Assembly: GCA_019115345.1 (NCBI GenBank)
Contig: DXDV01000237.1
Coordinates: forward strand, 1-47,938
Direction of reading: 5' to 3'
Length of the DNA: 47,938 nt
Source of the DNA: Candidatus Intestinimonas stercorigallinarum
Lineage (GTDB): Bacteria > Bacillota > Clostridia > Oscillospirales > Oscillospiraceae
How positions within the stretch are numbered: the stretch's first letter is position 1; the number at the start of each line of letters is the position of its first letter. The position numbers and the translations under genes are program-made. The notes below the pieces were generated by a model. It worked only from the letters and a program-made list of their open reading frames with translations. It searched no databases and was not told where the DNA came from. This document shows positions 32,896 through 40,738 of this stretch, piece by piece.

Positions 32896-35800
32896 TCAGA
32901 TCAGGCCCCTGCGCTGCCGCTCCAGCCGGAGCTGGCCCTCCAGCTCCCGCATGACGGCCTTGGCCAGCTGCCGCACCTGGGCGGGCTCCTGAGCGCCGGG
33001 GACCCGGGCCTGGGTCACCGCCTGGCGGACCAGGGCCTCCTGCCGCTCCAGCCGCTGCCGCAGCCCGGTCAGGTCCTGCCGCTGCCGCTCCAGGGCCTGT
33101 TCCTGCTCCCGGCTCTGCCGGCGCAGCAGGCGCAGCTCCGGGGCCTGCCGCTGCACGGCCAGCTCCACCCGCTCCTCCACGGCCCGCTCCGCCGCCTGTT
33201 CCGCCGCCCCCGGGACGGCGGAACGGCGCAGGGCCAGCTCCGGGGGTTCCGGCGGGGGAAGGGGCGTCTCGGCCCGGGCCGGGGCCGGGGAGAGGGTGGG
33301 GCTCAGCCGGGGCAGCAGGGCCATGGGGATGGGCGGGTCTGCCGCCGGATAGGGTCTTTCCCGCCCGGCCTGGGGAGGCGGCTCCGTCAGGAAGGGGAGA
33401 CGGAGGGCCGCCGGGGGGGCGGGCCTGGCCGGATGGGGGACGGGGGCCGTCCGCAGGGGCTCCGGCTGCCGCCGGGGCTGTCCCTCCGGGGCACGGGCGG
33501 CGGTCCCGCCCGGTGGGGCCCACGCGGGGGAAACCTCCGCCGGGGACTCCGGAAAATGGACGGGAACCGCCCCTCTCCCCTGGGACCGGAGGGGGAGGGC
33601 CAAGGTAGGCGGTGTCCGCCGGGAGGGCGGAGTTTCCCCAGCCGGTGTGAAAAGGGGCGCGGACCGGGGCGCGCCCTGGGACAGCTCCCCAGGGGTCCCC
33701 CGGCCGAAGTCAGGGGCAGTGGTCAGCGCCGGGGATGGCCACCGGGGTGTTTTTTCCCCAGGGAATGTGGAAAATACCATGGACCGTGCCGCCTCCTGGG
33801 GGCGAGCCTCAAAGGACGGCCGGCCGGACGGTGGGGCGGCGGTCAGCGCCGGAGGTTCCCACCGGGGCCGGTCTTTCCCCGGCAATGTGGAAAGTGTCAC
33901 AGGCCGTGCCGCCTCCTGAGGGCGATTCTCAAAGGACGGCTGGCCGGACGGTGGGGCGGCAGTCAGCGCCGGAGGTTCCCACCGGGGCCGGTCTTTCCCC
34001 GGCAATGCGGGGAGCGCCACGGAACGTGCCGCATCCTGAGGGCGATCCCCAGGGGACGGCTGGCCGGGCGGAGAGACCGGCGTTGGCGCCGGGAATATCC
34101 GCTGGGAGCGGGCTTCCACGGCCGGGGCGGGACGCTCCGCCGTCGGGAACAGGGCCAGGGAGACCTTGGCGGAAGCCGTCCGGCCGGACGGGGGAGCGGG
34201 GGAGAGCCCCGGGGAAAGGCTCCCTGCCGGTGAAGGGCGGCTGCCCGGCTGGGAGGGCCGGGACCAGGGGGCCGGAGCCGGAGTGGGATGGCGGAGGACC
34301 TGGGTCACCTCCTCCCAACGCCGCCGGTCCTCCGCCCAGCGAAGGACCTGGGGCAGCAGCGGCTCCGGCGGGGCGGGCCGGCCGGCCAGATACCGGGTCA
34401 GGTGGTAGCGGAAGGATTTGTATTCCCTCTGGGTCCGGAAGGTGAGGATGGAGCCGGCGGAGGTCCGGGCTTCGGGGGCCGCCTCTGTGGGGGAGGGCTC
34501 CTCCCGGCCGGGACCGCGGCGGAGGGCCTGGACGGCGGACAGGTGTCGGACCAGAAGCTGCCGCTCCTGCCGGTCCAGCCCCTGGGTGAGCCGGGCGCTC
34601 TCGCTTGCCCAGTCCCCGCCCCGGCCCTGGGCGAAGGCGGTGAGCCGCTCCAAAACGTGCCGCTCCCGGGTCTCCCGGACCTGTGTCTGCCGGAAGCCGG
34701 GACTCTGCATGGCCTGTTCCAGCAGCCGGACCGGGTCGGGACTCCGCTCCAGAAGCTGGAGGAGGACGGTTGGAGTCTCCACCGGCTGCGGGCTGGCGGG
34801 GGCGGGTCCCTGACCGGCAGCCTCCCGGAGGACGGAGAGCAGGGCTTCCCGCTCCGTGGGATTGGCGGCGGAGAGGAGCCGCGCCAGCTCCCGGCGGTAG
34901 GTCTGCCGGTCCTGAAGGAGGAACTGCCGCAGAGGGGTCTCCACCGGCGGAGGTTCGGGGGCGGGGGGCGCCGAAGCGGGGGGTGGAGCGGCAGCGGAGG
35001 ATGGGACGGAGTCCGGCGGGGCGGGGGACCGGCGGAGGTCCTCCGCCCGGAGGGTCCGGGTCCAGCGGACCAGGGCCTCCAGCTCCTGCCGGCGGCTCTC
35101 TTGGGTCAGGAGGGTCAGCCGCGTCCACGGGTTCTCCCGGTCCTGTCCGGCCTGCTCCCGCCGCTTGCGGGCGGTGTGAAAGACGCCGCTCTCCTCGGCC
35201 AGGGCCAGGAAGGCGTTCTGGGCCGCCGCCGGAGCGGCCTCCAGCTGGGAGAGCATCTCCTTCCGCCGCACCCGTCCCCGCTGGAGGCTCTGGGACAGCC
35301 AGTCCAGAAGGGGCGCGGCCCGGCGGATGAGGGAGACGGGCCCGTCTCCCGGCTGGGAGCCCTCCGCCGCAGGAGGGGCGGAGGGACCGCCGGGAACGGT
35401 GGAGGGGGCGTGACCGGCGGCGGAGGGGAGGGCGGGGACGCGCAGCTCCCGCTCCAGGGTCTGGAGCAGGAGGGCGTAGGTCTGGTGGGAGCTCTCCCGC
35501 ACCAGGCGCTCCAGCCGTTCCTCCGGGGGCAGATGGAATTCCTCGGCCCACCGCTGCCGGTGGCAGACGGTCAGCGGGGCGCGGGTCTCCACCAGCCGCC
35601 ACAGCCGGGCGGCTTCCCGGGGCTCCGCCTGCTGGAGGAGCTGGAGAAAGCGCTCCCTGTGGGCGTCCAGGGCCCGCTCCGCCCGCCGGATGCCCCCGGT
35701 CCGGGGGGGAGGGGCGGAGGAGACCGGCTGCGCGGCGGTCCGGTCCTGCTGCCACAGGGGGGCCGCCGTGGGGAAAGACCGGCCGCCGTGGACGGCGGGG

Positions 35801-36306
35801 GAGGGGAAAGAGCGCCCGGTCAAGGGGGGCGGGAGGGGGGCGGTCCGCTCCCGCTCCAGGCGGTCCAGCCGCTGGACCAGCCTCTCCCGCAGGACCTCCG
35901 CCGGGACGGGGGCCTGAGCCGCCCCCGCGGGGGCGGAAAGGCCCGTCAGCAGGCGGACCTCCCGGCAGGTCTCCCGGTCCCGCCGCTCCAGGGCGGTCAG
36001 GCAGACCCGGAGGGTCTCCCGCAGGGCGGCGCCCTCCATGGCGGGGGGCGGCTCCCGGCCGGGCGCGGCGGCGTAGTACTCGTTGAGCTGGAGGGCCAGG
36101 CGCAGGGTGAGCTGGGTGAGGCGGGTCTCGCTCACGGTCTGGGCCGCCGCCCGCTCCTCGGCCTCCCGGAACACCAGCCAGGCGTCGGGGTAGCGCTGGC
36201 TGTCCGACACGGGGCCGTGGCGGGCCAGAACGGCCCTGGCGAAGCTGGCCGCTCCTCCGCCCAGCCGGGGCTGGAGCAGGGGACGGAGGACCCGTGGCGT
36301 CCACAT
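32896..36306 (-). CDS. Large Pro/Arg-rich helical protein in the tape-measure position
   Basis: A 1136-aa cytoplasmic-type protein with no recognised domain. Several helical blocks (EAEERAAAQTVSETRLTQL, RRELARLLSAANPTEREAL, REYKSFRYHLTRYLAG) are joined by long Pro/Ala/Arg-rich linkers. Residues about 745-870 contain 40-residue tandem repeats. The last 100 residues form a coiled coil (LRRQSREQEQALERQRQDL). There is no hydrophobic segment, unlike most phage tape measures. Its place between second tube and LysM protein, and its length, fit a tape measure or an inner-tube scaffold, but the proline content argues for caution. ATG 36306 has AGGAGG 10 bases upstream; GTG 36315 overlapping the previous stop is the other choice. 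Confidence 0.6.
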   Translation of the reverse strand: MWTPRVLRPLLQPRLGGGAASFARAVLARHGPVSDSQRYPDAWLVFREAEERAAAQTVSETRLTQLTLRLALQLNEYYAAAPGREPPPAMEGAALRETLRVCLTALERRDRETCREVRLLTGLSAPAGAAQAPVPAEVLRERLVQRLDRLERERTAPLPPPLTGRSFPSPAVHGGRSFPTAAPLWQQDRTAAQPVSSAPPPRTGGIRRAERALDAHRERFLQLLQQAEPREAARLWRLVETRAPLTVCHRQRWAEEFHLPPEERLERLVRESSHQTYALLLQTLERELRVPALPSAAGHAPSTVPGGPSAPPAAEGSQPGDGPVSLIRRAAPLLDWLSQSLQRGRVRRKEMLSQLEAAPAAAQNAFLALAEESGVFHTARKRREQAGQDRENPWTRLTLLTQESRRQELEALVRWTRTLRAEDLRRSPAPPDSVPSSAAAPPPASAPPAPEPPPVETPLRQFLLQDRQTYRRELARLLSAANPTEREALLSVLREAAGQGPAPASPQPVETPTVLLQLLERSPDPVRLLEQAMQSPGFRQTQVRETRERHVLERLTAFAQGRGGDWASESARLTQGLDRQERQLLVRHLSAVQALRRGPGREEPSPTEAAPEARTSAGSILTFRTQREYKSFRYHLTRYLAGRPAPPEPLLPQVLRWAEDRRRWEEVTQVLRHPTPAPAPWSRPSQPGSRPSPAGSLSPGLSPAPPSGRTASAKVSLALFPTAERPAPAVEARSQRIFPAPTPVSPPGQPSPGDRPQDAARSVALPALPGKDRPRWEPPALTAAPPSGQPSFENRPQEAARPVTLSTLPGKDRPRWEPPALTAAPPSGRPSFEARPQEAARSMVFSTFPGEKTPRWPSPALTTAPDFGRGTPGELSQGAPRSAPLFTPAGETPPSRRTPPTLALPLRSQGRGAVPVHFPESPAEVSPAWAPPGGTAARAPEGQPRRQPEPLRTAPVPHPARPAPPAALRLPFLTEPPPQAGRERPYPAADPPIPMALLPRLSPTLSPAPARAETPLPPPEPPELALRRSAVPGAAEQAAERAVEERVELAVQRQAPELRLLRRQSREQEQALERQRQDLTGLRQRLERQEALVRQAVTQARVPGAQEPAQVRQLAKAVMRELEGQLRLERQRRGLI
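33717..34076. repeat. 120-bp in-frame tandem repeat (3 copies)
   Basis: About three copies of a 120-base unit lie in register inside the large Pro/Arg-rich gene; for example GGTCAGCGCCGG-type starts recur 120 bases apart at about 33721, 33841 and 33961. The unit encodes 40 residues with RPQEAAR, LPGKDRPRWEPPALTAAPPSG and similar. The two copies nearest the gene start are the best matched. Confidence 0.9.
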
Positions 36307-36311
36307 GGGGG

Positions 36312-36836
36312 TCACACCTCCTGCTCCTTGAGTCCGGCGTGGGAGATCTCCAGCTTTTCGATGATGACCTCGCTGCCCAGGCCGTCCAGGTTCCCCAGCT
36401 CCCAGCGGGTGACCATGCCGTCCTCAAAGCCCCAGGAGCGCACGGGCTTCCACCCGTCGGACTGGCGGTAGTAGAGGAGGATGGTGACGGGGGTGGAGAT
36501 GCGGGTGCCGGGGGCCAGGGCCCGCATGAGCTTGGTCAGGTTCTGGTCGGCGGCCACGCCCTTTTCCAGGGTGAGGGTGCCGCTGGCGCTGCCGGGCTTG
36601 GTGAGGACGTGGACATAGTCGTTGAGCCCGCCCTCCAGCAGGTCCTCGTGCTCCACCGAGCGCTGGACGTTGCTGACCCGGGCGAAATTGATCTGCGTGG
36701 AGCCGAAAAAGACCTTGAACTTCTGATTGCCCACCAGGGGCGGGACGGGGGCCGGCTTCTTCCCGCTCTGCCGCTTGGCCCTGGTCTGCTGGAGCGTCAT
36801 GGGCGCCGCCTTGGCGTCCCCGGTCTGTCCTGGCAT
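36312..36836 (-). CDS. gp19-type tube protein 2 (tube-initiator/Afp5-like)
   Basis: A 174-aa member of the gp19 tail-tube family with an extra 35-residue basic N-terminus (RAKRQSGKKPAP). The fold is seen in NQKFKVFFGSTQINFARVSNVQRSVEHED, GTLTLEKGVAAD and the last strand-helix VIIEKLEISHAG. CIS loci normally have a main tube protein and one or more special rings that start the tube on the hub (Afp5); order suggests this one. It overlaps the possible GTG start of the large protein by 4 bases. ATG 36836 follows a GGAGGG site. Confidence 0.9.
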   Translation of the reverse strand: MPGQTGDAKAAPMTLQQTRAKRQSGKKPAPVPPLVGNQKFKVFFGSTQINFARVSNVQRSVEHEDLLEGGLNDYVHVLTKPGSASGTLTLEKGVAADQNLTKLMRALAPGTRISTPVTILLYYRQSDGWKPVRSWGFEDGMVTRWELGNLDGLGSEVIIEKLEISHAGLKEQEV

Positions 36837-36851
36837 GTCCGTCCCTCCTCG

Positions 36852-37043
36852 CTAGATGCGTTCAAAGATGTTCTCCGGCTTGTCGTGGTCGTCGTTGAGC
36901 TGGCTGTTGATCCTGGAGACCTCCCGGCACCAGCGCAGGCGCTCCAGGTGGTTCAGGCCCAGGATCTCCTCCCGGCTCCAGTGCAGGTAGTAGCCCAGAA
37001 AGGCGGTCTCCTCATAGATTTTTTCCGCCGGATAGACCTCTAT
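36852..37043 (-). CDS. DUF6760-like small CIS protein, probably made as a -1 frameshift extension
   Basis: A 63-codon frame reads VYPAEKIYEETAFLGYYLHW, then REEILGLNHLERLRW and ends DKPENIFERI. This is the pattern of the small DUF6760-type protein placed after the chaperone gene in CIS loci. There is no ATG, GTG or TTG in frame; the frame meets the end of the previous gene at an ATA (37043-37041) that overlaps its TAG stop. The slippery heptamer at 37058-37064 would bring ribosomes into this frame. It could instead start at ATA by translational coupling. The gene is too short and lacks a start codon, so automated gene calling would miss it. Confidence 0.75.
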   Translation of the reverse strand: MEVYPAEKIYEETAFLGYYLHWSREEILGLNHLERLRWCREVSRINSQLNDDHDKPENIFERI

Positions 37044-37411
37044 TGTCCGGCCTCCAGAAAATTTATGGGCACCTCCACCTCTTCCCCGCAGTGGGGACAG
37101 ATCCCGCGGTAGACGGGGGCCTCCATGGAGTTGACCCGCTGGTAGAGGTCCTGGAGGTAGGCCAGGTCCATGGTGAAGAGCTTCTCCACGATCTTGGTGT
37201 CCACCGCCGGGAGGGAGCCCAGCCGCACGATGACCCGGGCCAGGAGGATGATGGTGAGGTAGGAGGGATTCTGCTGCACTCTGGGGTCCCGGAGGGGGAG
37301 GATCTCGTCGGCGGCGTTGGCCAGGCGCATGATGCCCTCCCGGTGGAGCATGCCCGTGTCGTCCACGTAGCCCCGGGGCAGGGTGAAGTGAAATTCGGTC
37401 TCAAAGGTCAT
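37040..37411 (-). CDS. Tail-assembly chaperone-like CIS protein with CxxC knuckle
   Basis: A 123-aa protein placed right after the tube, where phages encode the tail assembly chaperone. The body is helical (GIMRLANAADEILPL, YLTIILLARVIVRLGSL, DLAYLQDLYQRVNSM). It ends in a small zinc-knuckle-like CPHCGEEVEVP. It resembles the T4-gp41-like/tail-assembly proteins of other CIS loci. The ATG at 37411 has GGGGG 8 bases upstream; the GTG at 37426 overlaps that site. A perfect -1 slippery site lies seven codons before the stop, giving a possible longer fused form of about 190 aa. Confidence 0.8.
   Translation of the reverse strand: MTFETEFHFTLPRGYVDDTGMLHREGIMRLANAADEILPLRDPRVQQNPSYLTIILLARVIVRLGSLPAVDTKIVEKLFTMDLAYLQDLYQRVNSMEAPVYRGICPHCGEEVEVPINFLEAGQ
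37058..37064 (-). promoter_or_regulatory. Slippery heptamer A_AAT_TTT for -1 frameshifting
   Basis: On the minus strand the bases read A AAT TTT in the reading frame of the chaperone gene (codons ATA AAT TTT CTG). This is the X XXY YYZ form, and a -1 slip leads into the DUF6760 frame with no stop between. Position near the end of the tail-chaperone gene matches known phage G/GT and E/E' sites. Confidence 0.65.
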
Positions 37412-37460
37412 AAAGGATGCCCCCACTCATATACGTGTGTATGCGCGGACAGGCTGGTCC

Positions 37461-37487
37461 GCCGCGGGGACCTGTGGGCCCCGCGGC
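37461..37487 (-). promoter_or_regulatory. GC-rich hairpin after the tube gene
   Basis: A perfect 9-bp all-GC stem (37461-37469 with 37479-37487) with a 9-base loop lies in the 106-base gap between the tube stop and the chaperone start. No T-run follows, so it is not a classical terminator. It may protect the sheath-tube mRNA end or cause partial termination, so that sheath and tube are made in excess. Confidence 0.55.
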
Positions 37488-37517
37488 GTTCCAGCCGCCG
37501 CCAGCGTCGCAGTATCG

Positions 37518-37940
37518 TCAGGAAACTCTGGTCATGCCCTCGTGGGCGATCTCCACGGTCTCAATGGCGACCTCGGAGGAGGTGGCGTTGAAATCGGGGG
37601 CGGTGTACTTCACCGGCCAGGCGTTGATGACCTGCCAGGAGGCCACCGGCTGCTCCGACTCGTCCAGGGAGGTGATGGTGATGGTCTTGCGGTCCACGGG
37701 GCCGTCCACGCCGGTGATGAGCCACTCGTACATCACCAGGGAGTCGGTGAGGCCCTTTTTCAGGGTGATATTGCCGTATTTCTTCAGGCCGGGGATCTTG
37801 TAGGGGGTCTGGACCATGTCGCCCTCCCGGTATTCCATCACGTCGATGGAGGCGTCGAAGCCCGTGACCTCGGAGAAGCCGCCGGCGTCCAGGCCGTCGA
37901 TCTCCACCCGGTATCTGAATTTTCCATAGGGATAAGCCAT
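37518..37940 (-). CDS. Main inner-tube protein (Afp1-like, gp19/Hcp fold)
   Basis: A 140-aa protein of the tail-tube family: FRYRVEIDGLDAGGFSEVTGFD at the start, the DVMEYREGD and KIPGLKKYGNITLKKGL segments, then SWQVINAWPVKYTAPDFNATSSEV and a final helix (TVEIAHEGM). These are the standard signatures of the hexameric ring that stacks to form the tube. It lies 30 bases after the sheath gene, the usual order, and before a hairpin. ATG 37940 is in good context. Confidence 0.96.
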   Translation of the reverse strand: MAYPYGKFRYRVEIDGLDAGGFSEVTGFDASIDVMEYREGDMVQTPYKIPGLKKYGNITLKKGLTDSLVMYEWLITGVDGPVDRKTITITSLDESEQPVASWQVINAWPVKYTAPDFNATSSEVAIETVEIAHEGMTRVS

Positions 37941-37970
37941 AACTCAAAGCACTCCTTTCCTCGTGTGGTG

Positions 37971-39710
37971 TTACTCGCCGCCGGCCTCGCTGGTCTTCTG
38001 GGTGATGCGGAAGATCACGAACTCAGCGGGCTTGACGGGGGCGACGCCGATGACGCAGATCAGACGGCCGTTGTCGATGTCGTCCTGGCTCATGGTGCTG
38101 CGTCCGATGTCCACGAAGAAGGCCTCCGAGGTGGACGAGCCGGCCAGGCTGCCGTTGCGCCAGAGCCCGGTGAGGAACACGTCGATGGTGCGCTTGACCC
38201 GGACCCAGAGCTGCTCGTCGTTGGGCTCAAAGACGGCCCAGTTGGTGTTGGCCTTGATGGACTCCTCGATGAAGATGAAGAGCCGGCGGACGTTGACGTA
38301 CTTCCAGCTGGCGTTGGAGGTGGCGGTGCGGGCGCCCCAGACCCGGATGCCCTGGCCGGGGAAGGCCCGGATGAGGTTGACCCCCTTGGGGTTGAGGATG
38401 TCCTGCTCGCCCTTGTTGAACTGGCAGTCCAGCCCCACGCAGGCCCGGACGATCTCGTTGGCGGGCGCCTTGTGCACGCCCCGGGTGTTGTCGCTGCGGG
38501 CGTAGATGCCCAGCATGGAGCCCGAGGGCGGGATGGCGATGTTCTTCTTGTCCAGGGGATCGAAGATCTCCAGCCAGGGGTGGTAGAGGGCGGCGTAGTT
38601 GGAGTCGAAGATCTCCCGGTGGTTGAGGATGTCCTGGACCTTCTTGGCGTCCCGGGGCATGTCCAGCACGGCGAAGCGGCTGCCCAGATTCTCGCAGTGG
38701 GCCACCAGCATCAGCTGCACGTTGGGGTCCACCACGCCGGGCACGGCCATGATGGAGACCATGTCGTTGTCCAGGAAGGACTGGATGCCGGTGCGCTTGC
38801 CGGCGCCGTTGTCCACGCCGATGAAGTCGGCGGCGGAGAGGCTGGCCACGCTGCCGTTGCCGCCGCCCGCCAGGCTGACGGCGGCCAGGGCCTGGTCCTC
38901 CGCGGCGCACAGGCTGGCGAAGGGGGGCGTGCTGCCCTCGGGCAGGGCGCCGCAGGCCACGCTCACCAGGTCGGACTTGGCGGTGCGCTTGGTGACGAAG
39001 TTGGAGGCCTCCACGTTGAAGGACAGGTTCTCGTAGAGCTCCACCTGGTCGTCGTACTTGACCTCCAGGGAGAATTCGCAGGTGCTGATGGTCTTGATGG
39101 GCAGGAGGTTCTTGTCCACCACGCCCTCGTCAAAGTCCTCCGCGAACTCCAGCACGTTGTCCTGGCTCTTGAGGACCTTGTTGTAGATGACCTCCTTCTT
39201 GTCGGTATAGGCCACCACGTCGCCGGCGTTGAAGCCCGCGCCGTTTTTCACCAGGTACTGCTTCCCGGTGGGGGTGTCCCGGATCTCCAGGATCTGGGTC
39301 TTGGCCTTGCTGGCGGGAGAGATGGTCACCCGGATGTTGTCTCCCCACAGGCCGGGGTTTTTGGCGGTAAAGATCAGCGCCGCGCCCTCCTGGGCGGGGG
39401 CGAAGCCCTCGGCGCACTTGGCGTCGCCGGGCGCCACTCTGGACACGAAGCAGCGGGAGCCGCCGTTGATGAAGAAGTGCTCCACCGCGTAGGCCAGGAA
39501 GCGGTACTCGCCGAACTCGCTCTCCGACAGATAGCCGCCATAGATGCGCTTGAAGTCGGAGAAGTTGGTGACAAGCTGGGGCACGCCCTCCACGGGACCC
39601 CGCTCCGCCAGGCCGATAAAGCCCGCCGTGCTGGTGCTCACGCCCTCCATCGGCTTGCCGCCGGACTCAAACTCCTCTACGTAGACGCCCGGGGACAGAT
39701 ACTCAGCCAT
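37971..39710 (-). CDS. Contractile sheath protein (Afp2-4-like)
   Basis: A 579-aa sheath protein, the only one in the cluster. It begins AEYLSPGVYVEEFESGGKP and has STAGFIGLAERGP, typical of sheath N-termini. A middle insertion (about 120-300) is variable. The C-terminal handshake domain is clear: RRLFIFIEESIKANTNWAVFE, then CVIGVAPVKPAEFVIFRI. It contracts to push the tube through a target membrane. The ATG at 39710 starts this conserved N-terminus; the frame continues upstream to 39797 without conserved sequence. The leader holds an inverted repeat close to the start codon. Confidence 0.97.
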   Translation of the reverse strand: MAEYLSPGVYVEEFESGGKPMEGVSTSTAGFIGLAERGPVEGVPQLVTNFSDFKRIYGGYLSESEFGEYRFLAYAVEHFFINGGSRCFVSRVAPGDAKCAEGFAPAQEGAALIFTAKNPGLWGDNIRVTISPASKAKTQILEIRDTPTGKQYLVKNGAGFNAGDVVAYTDKKEVIYNKVLKSQDNVLEFAEDFDEGVVDKNLLPIKTISTCEFSLEVKYDDQVELYENLSFNVEASNFVTKRTAKSDLVSVACGALPEGSTPPFASLCAAEDQALAAVSLAGGGNGSVASLSAADFIGVDNGAGKRTGIQSFLDNDMVSIMAVPGVVDPNVQLMLVAHCENLGSRFAVLDMPRDAKKVQDILNHREIFDSNYAALYHPWLEIFDPLDKKNIAIPPSGSMLGIYARSDNTRGVHKAPANEIVRACVGLDCQFNKGEQDILNPKGVNLIRAFPGQGIRVWGARTATSNASWKYVNVRRLFIFIEESIKANTNWAVFEPNDEQLWVRVKRTIDVFLTGLWRNGSLAGSSTSEAFFVDIGRSTMSQDDIDNGRLICVIGVAPVKPAEFVIFRITQKTSEAGGE

Positions 39711-39717
39711 ACGTTTC

Positions 39718-39747
39718 CCGGTTCCGGTCCTCCGGTACCCGAACCGG
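39718..39747 (-). promoter_or_regulatory. Leader hairpin before the sheath start codon
   Basis: CCGGTTC (39718-39724) and GAACCGG (39741-39747) can pair, with a GGAGG inside the loop region. The stem ends 8 bases before the sheath ATG. It could hide or present the ribosome binding site. The surrounding 140-base gap (39711-39853) is AT-rich at 39770-39870 and holds a possible TGCTATTTT extended -10 on the minus strand (39796-39804), which could be a separate sheath promoter; this is weak. Confidence 0.45.
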
Positions 39748-39853
39748 TTTCCCCCTTTCTGTTCATACTGATGCTTGGGTTTCTCTGATAACAACAAAAT
39801 AGCAGACGACTATGAACCATCCTCTGAACATTTTGCTGAACAGGGAAAATTTT

Positions 39854-40738
39854 TTAGAATTTTGTCTCTTCTTGTGAGGGCGGCGCCTCTCCCTCCTCCG
39901 GCAGGGCCTCCAGGGCGGCGGCCAGCAGGGCGTCGGCCAGGGTCCCGGCGTCCTCGGGGGCCTCTCCCTCCCCCTCCGGCGGCGGGGGCTCCTCCTCCAG
40001 GGGCAGCAGGAGCGGGGACAGCCAGTCCGCCCGCTCCAGCGCTCCCGCCCGGCGGCGGGAGGCCTCCTGCGCCTTTTGGAGGAGCAGCCGCAGCCGCCGC
40101 TCCTGGGCGGTTTTCTCCGTCAGGACCTGGCGGAGGGCCTGCTTGCGGGCGTTCACCTGCCGGAGAAGGGGGCGGTCCGGCCGCTCCCTTTTGGCAAGGA
40201 GGTCCTCCTCCAGCTTCTGGAGACGGCGCAGGGCCTTGCGTTCCCCGGCCCGGCTCAGGAAGGGAACCTGCTCCTCCAGGACCTGCTGGTCCCGTTCCCG
40301 GACCACCTCCTTGAGCCGGGCCATCATGGACCGGGGGCTCTTCCGGTGGGAGGCCCGGAAGGCCACGGCGCTCTTTTTGGGGTCGTGGGCGTTGACCCGG
40401 ACATTTCCCCGGGTCAGGTCCATGGGCCGGGCGCTCCCCGCCAGGAGGGTCTGCTCCTCCCGGGTGGCCGCCGGGCCCTCCCGGCTCCGCCGCTTGGAGA
40501 CCACCAGGGTGAGCTCCTTCTTCCGGCTCACCCCAATGGCCACGTCCCCGTAGGAGCCGCCCATCCTGGCCACCTCCCGGGGCCGGGCGGTCGCCTCCCG
40601 GCTGTGGGGCTCGTAGCCCGTCAGGTGGTCCCGGCCTTCCTTCCTGCTCTTGGGGGAGACCTCCCACATGCGCCCCTCGGAGGAGCGCCAGGCCGGCGGA
40701 CGGTCCTCCCGCCGGGGCTCCCGCTCAAAACGGTCCAT
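39854..40738 (-). CDS. Basic coiled-coil protein of the CIS operon, function unknown
   Basis: A 294-aa protein not recognised as a named family. The N-terminal 140 residues are Arg/Lys/Ser-rich and look disordered. A coiled coil follows (VVRERDQQVLEEQVPFL, RRLQKLEEDLLAKRE, about 150-245). The end is acidic (LEEEPPPPEGEGEAPED, ALEALPEEGEAP). It lies between ATPase 1 (14-base overlap) and the sheath, so it may help in assembly or be a partner of the ATPase. ATG 40738 is favoured over 40744 because GGAGGAGG then lies 6 bases away. Confidence 0.6.
   Translation of the reverse strand: MDRFEREPRREDRPPAWRSSEGRMWEVSPKSRKEGRDHLTGYEPHSREATARPREVARMGGSYGDVAIGVSRKKELTLVVSKRRSREGPAATREEQTLLAGSARPMDLTRGNVRVNAHDPKKSAVAFRASHRKSPRSMMARLKEVVRERDQQVLEEQVPFLSRAGERKALRRLQKLEEDLLAKRERPDRPLLRQVNARKQALRQVLTEKTAQERRLRLLLQKAQEASRRRAGALERADWLSPLLLPLEEEPPPPEGEGEAPEDAGTLADALLAAALEALPEEGEAPPSQEETKF

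Noticed and set aside
33717..34076. Possible transposon or CRISPR repeat
   Set aside because: The 120-base copies are in frame and encode a 40-residue repeat within one gene.
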